From: VGBV01 sp963780395
GTDB taxonomy: Bacteria > Actinomycetota > Thermoleophilia > Solirubrobacterales > 70-9
DNA: 64,000 nucleotides
Reading direction: 5' to 3'
NCBI GenBank assembly: GCA_963780395.1
Contig: CAWABY010000009.1
Span: 56,859 to 120,858, forward strand
In this document: positions 41,187 through 48,654 of the stretch, in pieces
How the letters are laid out: each line of letters opens with the position of its first letter
Position numbering within the stretch: the first letter of the stretch is position 1
Translations under genes and position numbers: made by a program
The notes under the pieces: model-generated
The model's database searches: none
What the model saw: only the letters and a program-made list of their open reading frames with translations
What the model was told of the DNA's origin: nothing

Positions 41187-41871
41187 CCGCCCGTACACCC
41201 TGTTGAGCTGCGCCCTGTCCATCGACGGCTACCTGGGCAGCGCAGCACCGCGGCGCCTCGAGCTGTCCAACGACGCCGACTTCGACCGGGTCGACGCCGT
41301 GCGCGCTTCGTGCGACGCGATCCTGGTGGGCGCGGGTACCGTGCGGAACGACAACCCGCGGCTGCTGGTGCGCTCCAAGGCCCGCCGCGGCGAAAGGACT
41401 GCTCGTGGGCTCCCCCCGTCGCCGATCAGGGTCACCGTGACGGAACGGGTGGAGTTGGACGCGCGCGCCGACTTCTTCACCACAGGCGACACGGAGACGC
41501 TCGTCTACGTCGCGAGCCAGCGGGTAGTCGACGCCGGCTCGCGGCTCGGACCGGTGGCGACCGTGGTCGACGCTGGCAACCCGATCGAGATGCGCACGAT
41601 CAGCGAGGACCTCGCCGCCCGCGGCGTGAAGCGGCTGATGGTTGAGGGCGGCGCCAAGGTGCACACCCAGTTCCTGACAGACAACCTCGCCGACGAGTTG
41701 CAGCTGGTCGTTGCTCCGTTCTTCGTCGGCGACTCCCGGGCCCCCCGTTTCGTAAGCGACGGCCGCTTCCCTTGGAACCCCGACCGGCGGGCGACGCTCG
41801 CCGAGGTACGCCAGATCGGCGACGTGGTGCTGCTGCGCTATGCGCTCTCGCCGCGGTTCCGAACCGACTGA
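41179..41871 (+). CDS. RibD C-terminal/dihydrofolate-reductase-like protein
   Basis: A 230-residue reductase of the RibD-C family, which reduces pyrimidine or pterin ribosyl compounds with NADPH. The start YTLLSCALSIDGYLG, SNDADFDRVDAVRASCDAILVGAGTVRNDNPRL and VKRLMVEGGAKVHTQFL are the family's substrate and cofactor motifs. The deaminase half of bifunctional RibD is absent. It lies in a set with a PTPS homologue and a glycosyltransferase, so a pterin-type substrate is plausible but unproven. Confidence 0.85.
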   Translation: MLDRPYTLLSCALSIDGYLGSAAPRRLELSNDADFDRVDAVRASCDAILVGAGTVRNDNPRLLVRSKARRGERTARGLPPSPIRVTVTERVELDARADFFTTGDTETLVYVASQRVVDAGSRLGPVATVVDAGNPIEMRTISEDLAARGVKRLMVEGGAKVHTQFLTDNLADELQLVVAPFFVGDSRAPRFVSDGRFPWNPDRRATLAEVRQIGDVVLLRYALSPRFRTD

Positions 41872-42730
41872 CAGAGGAGATCGATGCCGCTGCCATTGCT
41901 CCGCAGTCGTCGGGCAGGACCAGCAGGTCGGCGTGCTCCACAGTGACGGTGAGCTGCCCGGCTCTCGCCTCCGCCAGACGCCGGCGTGTATAGGCGTCGG
42001 TCTCGGCCGCCGGCTCGACCTGCTGCTCGCACGCAGCACCCACCCACCCCGTGAACCACTCCGCCGCCAGGTCGGCCTGTAAGGCACCCAGTCGCCAGGG
42101 GCTGGGCCGGACGAGGACCTCCGCCCCCAGTCGGCCGAACTCCTCGAGGGCCACCGCAGCGGCGCCCGGGCCGAGCAGGCGGCCCCTATTCGTCGTCCGA
42201 CGTTGGTGGGCATCAAATGCGGCGGCCACGCGGCGGTCCAGTGGATCCGCCGGGCTCAGGTTGACGCGACCGACGACGGACAGGGTCAGCAGAGCGGGAC
42301 ACCGGGCGCCTACACAGACGGCGACTAGCCCGGCCAACTCGTCCTCGGTCAGCAGGTCCAGCAGCGCCGAGGCGGTGATCAGGGTTGCGTCGGCGAGATC
42401 GCCCGGGTGCAGCCGGGTGATGTCGGACTGCTTCGCCTCGACGGTGACCGCGGCCCCGTCGGCGGCTGGGCTGGGGAGGTCGGCGACGGCGACGTCCAGC
42501 AGGTCTGCGTCCCAGTCGTGCACGACCCAGTGTTGCGGCCCGGGCAGCCGTGGCGCGAGCCAGCGGCCCATCGCTCCGGTGCCGCAGCCGAGGTCGTGGA
42601 TCACCCGGCGGCCGCTTGCCGGGAGGTGTCGCCCAAGGTGTTCGACGAGATCGGGTGCACGGGCCGCGGCGTCAGCAGGCTCGCGGAGACCAAGCCAGCT
42701 CCCGCTGACCCGGATGCCCTCGACGGTCAT
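41600..42730 (-). CDS. SAM-dependent methyltransferase lacking a clear stop
   Basis: SAM motif VIHDLGCGTGAMGRWLAPRLPG at about residues 43-64 and WVVHDWDADLLDVA define the domain; ATASALLDLLTEDEL and LLTLSVVGRVNLSPADPLD follow. Recognisable protein ends near VEHADLLVLPD (about 41925). The frame then stays open antisense to the RibD gene until 41600, so the stop is either lost or displaced. The start at 42730 overlaps the glycosyltransferase stop by 4 bp. Substrate unknown. Confidence 0.65.
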   Translation of the reverse strand: MTVEGIRVSGSWLGLREPADAAARAPDLVEHLGRHLPASGRRVIHDLGCGTGAMGRWLAPRLPGPQHWVVHDWDADLLDVAVADLPSPAADGAAVTVEAKQSDITRLHPGDLADATLITASALLDLLTEDELAGLVAVCVGARCPALLTLSVVGRVNLSPADPLDRRVAAAFDAHQRRTTNRGRLLGPGAAAVALEEFGRLGAEVLVRPSPWRLGALQADLAAEWFTGWVGAACEQQVEPAAETDAYTRRRLAEARAGQLTVTVEHADLLVLPDDCGAMAAASISSVSRFGTAARAHSAAAPRRRSGVPRRASPAGRGSKGSGRRLRNGGPGSRRRRTEQRPAATRRRGCLSGTGCAPWRRPQPSAASRRGRRGPR

Positions 42731-43791
42731 CGCGACGCCCCGGCCAGGACACCTGCGATCACAGACGTAGTGGTCGACCACCCGGGAAGCGACTCGCGCC
42801 GCTCGCAGGCCGCCCGGCGCAACCGCCCTCTCAGCTCGGCGTCGCCGAGCCAGGCCCGGAGCGCGGCGCCGAGCGCCGCAGGGTCGTCCGGCGGGACCAG
42901 CAGCCCCGGCCGGATCCCGTCAGCGCCGTGACCGAGGGCCTCCGTCAGCCCGCCCACGTCTGCTGCGACGACCGGCAGGCCATGCGCCAGAGCCTCGATG
43001 ACGACGATGCCGTACGTCTCGGCGCGCGACGCCAGCACCAGCAGGTCCGCGACGGCGTAGCTGCGGTCGAGATCGGCGCCGGTCCGTGGCCCCAGGAACC
43101 ACACGCGGTCGCCGAGCCCGTCGTCAAGTGAGCGGCGACGGAGAGCCTCCACGAACCCCGGGTCGCGGTCCAGGCTGCCCACGCACACGCAGTGCCAGGA
43201 CAGGTCCGTGATGGTCGCCAGCGCGTCGAGCAGCACGTCGTGGCCCTTGTCGGAGGTCACCGCCGCGACGCAGAGCAACGCCTCGCCGGCCGCGGTCCCG
43301 GTTGCGAGGTCGGCAGCGTTGACGCCGGGCTCGGCGACGTGCACCCGGTCGGCGGACAACGAGTACAGCTCCAGCAGCCGGCGCCGACTCCATGCGCTGG
43401 TCGTGACGACCGCAGCGGCGACCGAGAGGACCGCGCGTTCCCGCACCCGGGCGTCGGCCCCGTCGTCTGCCGGGCGGTGGCCCAGGGGCATGTGTACGAG
43501 CACGACCAAGCGCAACCGGCGCGCCTGTGTCAGCAGCACGTCGGGGGCCGTCGAGGCGACCAGTCCATCGAGCAGCACGACGGCGTCGTCGGGGATCTGC
43601 TGGACCACGCCATCGAGGGCGGCGAACGACGCCGCGTCGGGTCGCGGCCAGCAGCCGGGTAGGGCGTGCTCGTGGACCGACCAGCCGATCGAGGTGAGCC
43701 CGCGGCAGAGATGGCGGTCATAGGCGTTGCCTCCGCTCGCCCGGGCCGGGTCGTCAATGCCGTCGGGCATGACGAAATGCACCGCCGTCAC
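42727..43791 (-). CDS. GT4-family glycosyltransferase
   Basis: A 354-residue GT-B glycosyltransferase. The N-terminal part has SGGNAYDRHLCRGL and VLVHMPLGHRPAD; the C-terminal part has VAEPGVN, the donor-site LVLASRAETYGIVVIEALAHGLPVVAADVGGLTEAL with the E-x7-E motif, and GLLVPPDDPAALGAALRAWL. It would transfer a nucleotide-sugar glycosyl group, probably with retention. It overlaps both neighbours by 4 bp in the minus-strand operon. Confidence 0.87.
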   Translation of the reverse strand: MTAVHFVMPDGIDDPARASGGNAYDRHLCRGLTSIGWSVHEHALPGCWPRPDAASFAALDGVVQQIPDDAVVLLDGLVASTAPDVLLTQARRLRLVVLVHMPLGHRPADDGADARVRERAVLSVAAAVVTTSAWSRRRLLELYSLSADRVHVAEPGVNAADLATGTAAGEALLCVAAVTSDKGHDVLLDALATITDLSWHCVCVGSLDRDPGFVEALRRRSLDDGLGDRVWFLGPRTGADLDRSYAVADLLVLASRAETYGIVVIEALAHGLPVVAADVGGLTEALGHGADGIRPGLLVPPDDPAALGAALRAWLGDAELRGRLRRAACERRESLPGWSTTTSVIAGVLAGASR

Positions 43792-44186
43792 AGCGGCCGC
43801 TCATAGCTCGCCCAGGCGATGTGCGACTCGTGCAGCGTGACGACCAGCCCGTCGAGCTCCCGAGCCGTGTCCCCTAGGGCGCCGGCGTGCACCCTTTCTG
43901 CGAGTCGATCTGCCACCACCCGGGCGAGCGCCTCGGTGGAGGTGTTCATGCCCGCGAACGCGGCCTCGTCGTCGAGGTTGCGGTAGCTGAGCTCGGCTAC
44001 CACCGCGTGGAGCTCCTCGGCCGCTCGACCGATGTCAACCACGATGTCGTCGGCGTCGAGGGCCGCGCGCCGGAACGTAGCGTCGACGACGTACGTTGCG
44101 CCGTGCAGGCTCTGTGCGGGCCCGAACACCTCGCCGCGGAAGCTGTGGGCGATCATCATGTGATCGCGGACGGTCACGCTGAACAC
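43788..44186 (-). CDS. 6-pyruvoyl-/6-carboxy-tetrahydropterin synthase-like protein
   Basis: A 132-residue T-fold protein of the PTPS/QueD family. His14 and His28 occupy zinc-ligand positions, but the usual HGH is HGA (Ala30), and no Cys is present at the normal catalytic site. SYRNLDDEAAFAGMNTSTEALARVVADRL and TLHESHIAWASY match the rest of the family. It may therefore act on a related pterin, or bind one, rather than perform QueD chemistry. Confidence 0.78.
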   Translation of the reverse strand: MFSVTVRDHMMIAHSFRGEVFGPAQSLHGATYVVDATFRRAALDADDIVVDIGRAAEELHAVVAELSYRNLDDEAAFAGMNTSTEALARVVADRLAERVHAGALGDTARELDGLVVTLHESHIAWASYERPL

Positions 44187-44189
44187 GTT

Positions 44190-45170
44190 CTATTCCCCGT
44201 CGTAGGTGATGGTGTGGCAGAGCGCGGGCAGGCTCCCAGCGGCCAGCCGGGCCATCACGTCGGGCAGCTCGTCGAAGCGGGACTGCCCGGTGAGGAGCGC
44301 GTCGAAAACAGGGTCGCGCAGCAGATCGAGTGCAAGCGCCAGCCGGTCGGCCGTCGTGCGGCGCCCGCTGCGGGCCGGCGAGAGGGTGCCCACCTGGCTG
44401 GCACGGATGCTGAGGCGACCCGAGTGGTACGCGCCACCCAGCGAAAGCTGGACCTTGCTGTCGCCGTACCAGCTGAGGTCGATGACCGTGCCCTCGGGTG
44501 CGAGCAGGTCGAGCGACCGCTGGAGCCCGGCGGACGTCGCGCTGGCGTGCACGACCATGTCGCGACCGTCGGCGGCGTCGGCCGGCAGCGCGAAGTCGAC
44601 GCCGAGCGCGGCCGCGACATCTGCGCGGCCGGCATCGACGTCTACGAGTGTGACCTGCACCGCCGGGAACCGGCTCAGCAGGCGTGCGACGCAGCAGCCG
44701 ACCATCCCTGCGCCGACGACGGTGACCCTGTCGCCGAGCAGTGGTCCAGCGTCCCAGAGGGCGTTGACGGCGGTCTCGACGGTGCCCGCGAGCACGGCAC
44801 GAGCGGGCGGCACTCCCTCGGGCACGACGGCCACTGCGCCTGCCGGAACCACGTAGGCAGTCTGGTGGGGGTACAGGCAGAAGACAGTGCGGCCGGACAG
44901 CTCCGGTGGTCCCTTCTCCACGGTGCCGACGTTGAGGTAGCCGTACTTGACCGGCCCTGGGAAATCCCCTTCCTGGAAGGGCGCCCGCATCGCGGCGTAC
45001 TGGCTCGGCGGCACACCGCCCCTGAACACCGACGTCTCGGTGCCGCGGCTGACGCCGGACCGCAGGGTGCGGACCATCACGTCGTCCCGCTGCGGCTCGG
45101 GCAGCGTGACCGGCCGGATCTCCCCAGAGCCCGGCGCGCGGAGCCAGAACGCGTGCGCATCGACCTGCAC
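44190..45170 (-). CDS. MDR-family (zinc-type alcohol dehydrogenase-like) oxidoreductase
   Basis: A 326-residue medium-chain reductase. The catalytic-domain segment LRSGVSRGTETSVFRG lacks the zinc-ligand Cys/His of true alcohol dehydrogenases. The Rossmann part has VTVVGAGMVGCCVARLLSRFP and VDVDAGRADVAAALG. The GTG start at 45170 follows GGTGAGG and begins VQVDAHAFWLRAPGSGEIR. It is the first gene of the minus-strand operon (MDR, PTPS, GT4, methyltransferase). Substrate unknown. Confidence 0.82.
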   Translation of the reverse strand: MQVDAHAFWLRAPGSGEIRPVTLPEPQRDDVMVRTLRSGVSRGTETSVFRGGVPPSQYAAMRAPFQEGDFPGPVKYGYLNVGTVEKGPPELSGRTVFCLYPHQTAYVVPAGAVAVVPEGVPPARAVLAGTVETAVNALWDAGPLLGDRVTVVGAGMVGCCVARLLSRFPAVQVTLVDVDAGRADVAAALGVDFALPADAADGRDMVVHASATSAGLQRSLDLLAPEGTVIDLSWYGDSKVQLSLGGAYHSGRLSIRASQVGTLSPARSGRRTTADRLALALDLLRDPVFDALLTGQSRFDELPDVMARLAAGSLPALCHTITYDGE

Positions 45171-45341
45171 GACCTCACCTTGCCAGACCTCAGAGTGAAC
45201 GGACCTGTAGCGAAGCCTGCTGAGCCGCGCACACGGGGCAGGTGGCGATCTGCAGGCCCGTTGGCTCCTCGAGGCCGGCGCCGGTGAGCAGCCCGACCGC
45301 GATGTCCTCCGTCGGCGGCACTCGCCGGCCCCTCGAGGTGC

Positions 45342-45390
45342 TCGGCTGGGGGCCGAAAGGTCGCTGGTTCAAATCCAGTCGCCCCGACTA
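45342..45390 (+). repeat. tRNA-Pro 3' copy 6 (49 bp, without the 108-bp arm)
   Basis: Identical to 18334-18382 over 49 bp. No GGTACC pair or 9-bp GTCC/GGAC pattern occurs upstream, so the island on its left ended with a different arm. Confidence 0.88.
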
Positions 45391-45429
45391 GAGCCGTGGG
45401 GCTCTGGCCGGTGCGGGCACAATCCACGT

Positions 45430-46407
45430 ATGCCCGCGATTGGCCTGTTGGGTGACGTGATGCTCGGCCGCTCCGTCCGAGACCATCTGCGGGAAGCACC
45501 GGCGGCGGAGCTGTGGAGTGACGAGATGCGCTCGCTCTGCGGCTCTCTCGATCTGATGATCTGCAACCTGGAGTGCTCCATCTCGGAGCGCGGGGAGCGC
45601 ACTCGCCGGATCCCCGGCAAGCGGTTCTTCTTCCGCGGGCCCCCTGCTGCGGCTGAGGCGCTGCGGACGATCGGGGTGCGCGCGGTCTCGCTCGCCAACA
45701 ATCACGCTCTCGACTATGAGGAGGAGGCGCTTGCTGACACTCTCGAACTGCTGGCGGGCAGCGGAGTCGCCGCCGGAGGCGCAGGGGCCGAGGCCATAGC
45801 CGCGCGTCGGCCAGTCGTCGCTGAGGCAGGCGGGCAGCGCGTGGGAATGCTCTGCGTTGCAGATCACCCGTCTGAATATGCGGCGGGCCCACGGAGGTAC
45901 GGGATCGCCCACGCCGAGCTGCAGCACGGAGTGCCGGACTGGCTCCTTGAGGAGCTGGCCAAGCTTTCCGACGCGTGCGAGCTGATGATCGTCTACCCGC
46001 ACTGGGGCCCAAACATGAGCACTTCACCTGCGTCCTGGCAGCGGCGGGCCGCCGCTGCCCTTCAGGATGCCGGAGCCAGCCTCGTCGCCGGGCATTCGGC
46101 GCACGTGTTCCATGGGATCGAGTGGGGCGAAGGCGGAGCGGTGCTGTACGACCTTGGGGATGCCCTCGATGACTACCGCGTCGATCCGGTGCTGCGCAAC
46201 GACCTTGGGGTACTCGCCATCTGGCGTCCGGGGGAGAACGAGGAGGAGCTGGAGCTCGTGGGGTTGAAGCTCGAGTTCTGCCACACGGGAGTGGCGCGTG
46301 AAATGGACGCAGAGTGGATCGCAGCGCGGCTGAACAGTGCCTGCGCGGAGCTAGGCACCCGAGTTGAGCGCGTGGCCGAGTACCGCTTCCGTATCAGGCC
46401 CGGGTGA
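45430..46407 (+). CDS. CapA-family metallophosphatase-like protein
   Basis: A 325-residue PGA_cap/CapA domain protein. GDVMLGRSV at residues 8-16, NLECSIS near 45, SLANNHALDYEEEAL near 90, VYPHWGPNMS and AGHSAHVFHGIEW hold the metal-binding Asp, Asn and His residues of the calcineurin-like fold. CapA is a poly-gamma-glutamate synthesis factor, but many homologues lack CapB/C, as here. No signal peptide is apparent. Confidence 0.87.
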   Translation: MPAIGLLGDVMLGRSVRDHLREAPAAELWSDEMRSLCGSLDLMICNLECSISERGERTRRIPGKRFFFRGPPAAAEALRTIGVRAVSLANNHALDYEEEALADTLELLAGSGVAAGGAGAEAIAARRPVVAEAGGQRVGMLCVADHPSEYAAGPRRYGIAHAELQHGVPDWLLEELAKLSDACELMIVYPHWGPNMSTSPASWQRRAAAALQDAGASLVAGHSAHVFHGIEWGEGGAVLYDLGDALDDYRVDPVLRNDLGVLAIWRPGENEEELELVGLKLEFCHTGVAREMDAEWIAARLNSACAELGTRVERVAEYRFRIRPG

Positions 46408-46474
46408 GCAGTCAATTGCCGGCCGCGGGGCCGAAAGCGAGACGAACTGCGACCCCGACGAAAGGAAACAACCA

Positions 46475-46501
46475 ATGGAAACGGCGGTAGAAATCCAATG
46501 A
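46475..46501 (+). promoter_or_regulatory. Eight-codon leader ORF overlapping the globin start
   Basis: ATG at 46475 behind AAAGGAAA encodes METAVEIQ and ends in a TGA that overlaps the globin ATG as ATGA. It may couple translation. Confidence 0.4.
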
Positions 46502-46962
46502 ACGCGACGCCAACGCTGTACGAGTGGGCCGGAGGGGAGGCGGCGATCCGGCGGCTGATGGATTGCTTCTACGACCGCGTCGAGAGTGATGAGCTCCTCT
46601 CGCCCTACTTTCCCGGGGGGGTGAGCGAGGAGCACCGAGCGCACGTCAGCATCTGGTGGTCGGAGGTGCTGGGCGGCCCCGCCCGCTACACGGAGGACTT
46701 GGGCGGCTACGAGAAGATGCTCGCTCACCATCGCGGCCTTGCGATCGCGCCCGAGGAGCGGCATCGCTTCGTTTCGCTGCTCAGCTCCGCGGCCGACGAC
46801 GCCGGCCTTCCGGACGACCCCGAGTTCCGCTCGGCGCTCGTCGCCTACGCCGAGTGGGGATCCCGCCTTGCGATGCACAACTCCCAGCCCGGTGCTGGGG
46901 TCGCTCAGCACGCGCCAGTACCTCGCTGGGGTTGGGGCGAGGCGCCCCCATTCCAGCCCTAG
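46498..46962 (+). CDS. Group II truncated hemoglobin
   Basis: A 154-residue 2/2 globin. LYEWAGGEAAIRRLMDCFYDRVESDELLSPYFPG is the group II N-terminal signature. YEKMLAHHRGLAIAPEERHRFV carries the proximal His, and WWSEVLGGP matches the CD/E region. A Pro-rich C-terminal tail (about 132-154) is longer than usual. Such globins bind O2 or NO and aid stress tolerance. The start overlaps an eight-codon leader ORF. Confidence 0.9.
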   Translation: MNATPTLYEWAGGEAAIRRLMDCFYDRVESDELLSPYFPGGVSEEHRAHVSIWWSEVLGGPARYTEDLGGYEKMLAHHRGLAIAPEERHRFVSLLSSAADDAGLPDDPEFRSALVAYAEWGSRLAMHNSQPGAGVAQHAPVPRWGWGEAPPFQP

Positions 46963-47041
46963 GACGACCGGCACGCTCCTGCCTCGCGCCGCCGAGCGGG
47001 CGCCCCCCTCGAGCGTGTCGGGGGCGACCGCCAAGGGGCAC

Positions 47042-48466
47042 TTACGGCCGGTCTTCCGGGTGCCCTCGTTTTCTTAGCTCACGAGTCGCGGCGGCGAGGC
47101 GGATCTGGAGCTCCGTCGGTGGCCGGCGAGCGAGCGGGTCCTCCCCTTCGATTGGCGCGCCTTCCGTTCTCGCGGCCGCGCGGGCCGCGGCGTCCTCTAT
47201 CAGCGCGTACCGGTCCGCCGCTGGTCGTGGCGTCGTGCGTGTGAGAAGTTCTCCGAGATCATTGGCCTGTGACACGCGCGTTCCCAAGGGACGGGGGTGC
47301 CCAGAGCCTCTGAGCCGCGCAAACAGCCCTTGATGCCGCTTTGGCACGTTGAGGGCTCCTGGGCAGAAGCGCAGGAGAATCGTCTTCATGATCGAGGTGT
47401 GATCGAAGAGCGTTTTGGATACAGAGCCTGACTCCACCCACGGCGAAACGACCAGCGCCGGTATCCGCACGCCGTAGCGTCCGAACGTGTGGGGGTCGTC
47501 GTCGGGCGCCGCAGGCGGCGCCACGTGATCGAAGAAGCCGCCGTGTTCGTCGTAGAAGATGATGAGGAGCGTCTTTTCCCACTGGGGGCCTGTTGCGAGC
47601 GCGTGGTAGACGGCAAGCACAAGCTCCTGGCCGTCCTTGATGTCCGCGGGCGGGTGGTCGTCGTTGGGCTGAAAGCCGATTGGGTTGAAGTTGCTGAAGT
47701 TCGGGTCGATCCATGAGACTGACGGCAGCGCGCCATTGGCGGCGTCTTCGAGGAAGCTGGGCGCTTTTGCGTCCATCCTGAGCTCGAGCCTGGTCTTCCA
47801 GTTCAAGTTGGTCTTGCTGAAGAACGCGAAGCTGTGGTGGTGGCCCAGCTTGTAGTGCCCATCGGCGAAGCGCAGGGTCCCCGCCTCGAACGAGTACCAG
47901 CGCCACGAGATTCCGTTGGCGTCGAGGTGTCGCACGAACGAGGGTTGGTTGTACATGGGCGGGAGGTGGAGCGGCCGGTCATCGCGACTGCCGGCGGCGC
48001 GACCGCAAATCGCATATAGACGGTTGGGCCAGGTCGCCCCGGGAACAGAGCTGAACCAGCGATCGCAGATCGCGAACTCGCTCGCCAGGTGGTCGTAGAC
48101 CGGGACATCGGCGGCGTTGTAGTAACCAATCACGCGACCGGGATCCGCATCCTGGACGTCGTCGCGGGAGAGCGTCTCGGCGTAGCTCTCTACGAAGCCG
48201 TTCATTTTGCCGCCCCCGATCTGGAGATCGACGGCGCTGGCGGAGTGATCGGGATCGTCCTCGATCACCGTGCTGTCGAGATGGTGGACCGGATAGGAGC
48301 GCCCGTCATGCTCGTTCGCGAACTCCGCCCGCAGACCATCGACATCGCCGCGACCACCCTCGAGCGAGAGATACCCGAGCATGTGGTCGAAGGAGCGATT
48401 CTCGAGCATCAAGACAACGATGTGGTCGACCTTCCCGAGGTTGGCCATGCCGGTCTCAGCCACCAC
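47042..48466 (-). CDS. Phosphoesterase of the bacterial phospholipase C/acid phosphatase superfamily
   Basis: A 474-residue enzyme. VDHIVVLMLENRSFDHMLGYL (about 13-33) is the N-terminal metal motif with Glu-Asn and the conserved Ser/Asp. PSVSWIDPNF, TLLIIFYDEHGGFFDHV and GVRIPALVVSPW complete the site. It resembles non-specific phospholipases C and AcpA-type phosphatases. No signal peptide or Tat motif is visible, unusual for the family. A start at an internal ATG (MANLGKVDH) is possible. Confidence 0.87.
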   Translation of the reverse strand: MVAETGMANLGKVDHIVVLMLENRSFDHMLGYLSLEGGRGDVDGLRAEFANEHDGRSYPVHHLDSTVIEDDPDHSASAVDLQIGGGKMNGFVESYAETLSRDDVQDADPGRVIGYYNAADVPVYDHLASEFAICDRWFSSVPGATWPNRLYAICGRAAGSRDDRPLHLPPMYNQPSFVRHLDANGISWRWYSFEAGTLRFADGHYKLGHHHSFAFFSKTNLNWKTRLELRMDAKAPSFLEDAANGALPSVSWIDPNFSNFNPIGFQPNDDHPPADIKDGQELVLAVYHALATGPQWEKTLLIIFYDEHGGFFDHVAPPAAPDDDPHTFGRYGVRIPALVVSPWVESGSVSKTLFDHTSIMKTILLRFCPGALNVPKRHQGLFARLRGSGHPRPLGTRVSQANDLGELLTRTTPRPAADRYALIEDAAARAAARTEGAPIEGEDPLARRPPTELQIRLAAATRELRKRGHPEDRP

Positions 48467-48517
48467 CGTCTCCTTCGCGTCGCATTAGGGACCCGTAAGC
48501 ATGTCCTATAGGAGCTT

Positions 48518-48555
48518 GGGCCGAAAGGTCGCTGGTTCAAATCCAGTCGCCCCGA
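48518..48555 (+). repeat. tRNA-Pro 3' copy 7 (partial, 38 bp)
   Basis: From GGGCCGAAAGG to CCCCGA it matches the tRNA-Pro gene; the anticodon-stem 5' part differs (AGCTTGGG) and the terminal CTA is missing. No GGTACC arm is present. It is the most distal clear copy. Confidence 0.8.
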
Positions 48556-48654
48556 TCTCAGGAAGAGGAAGGTCTTGGCGTTTCCGGTCCCCGCCTAACC
48601 GCTGTTTGCACGGAAAGCGGCGCTCCTGATGCAACAGCGAGATACTCCGCGAGC

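Larger units (their letters stand above)
36922..45390 (+). mobile_element. Island VI: pterin/RibD/glycosyltransferase cluster
   Basis: An 8469-bp segment between partial copy 5 and copy 6. Three plus-strand and five minus-strand genes are tightly packed with overlapping stops and starts. It ends in a tRNA-Pro copy but lacks the 108-bp arm. Confidence 0.5.
18380..48555 (+). mobile_element. Tandem array of tRNA-Pro-associated islands (I-VII)
   Basis: Seven full or partial copies of the tRNA-Pro 3' end follow the intact gene, all on the same strand: 21765, 25950, 30161, 34462, 36901 (partial), 45342 and 48518 (partial). They divide the region into segments of about 3.4, 4.2, 4.2, 4.3, 2.4, 8.5 and 3.2 kb. 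Four of the copies have a co-linear 108-bp arm upstream. The segments have unrelated cargo in mixed orientations and no recognisable integrase. The direct repeats are seen; serial integration in trans is inferred. Confidence 0.8.
45391..48555 (+). mobile_element. Island VII
   Basis: A 3165-bp segment between copies 6 and 7 of the tRNA-Pro 3' end, with CapA-like, truncated-globin and phospholipase C-like genes. No recombinase. Confidence 0.5.

Noticed and set aside
45190..45341. A 108-bp arm upstream of tRNA-Pro copy 6
   Set aside because: No GGTACC pair or 9-bp box pattern could be found there.
18380..48555. Chromosomal integron with attC cassettes
   Set aside because: The repeated unit is a tRNA 3' end with a long arm, not an attC hairpin, and no IntI was found.
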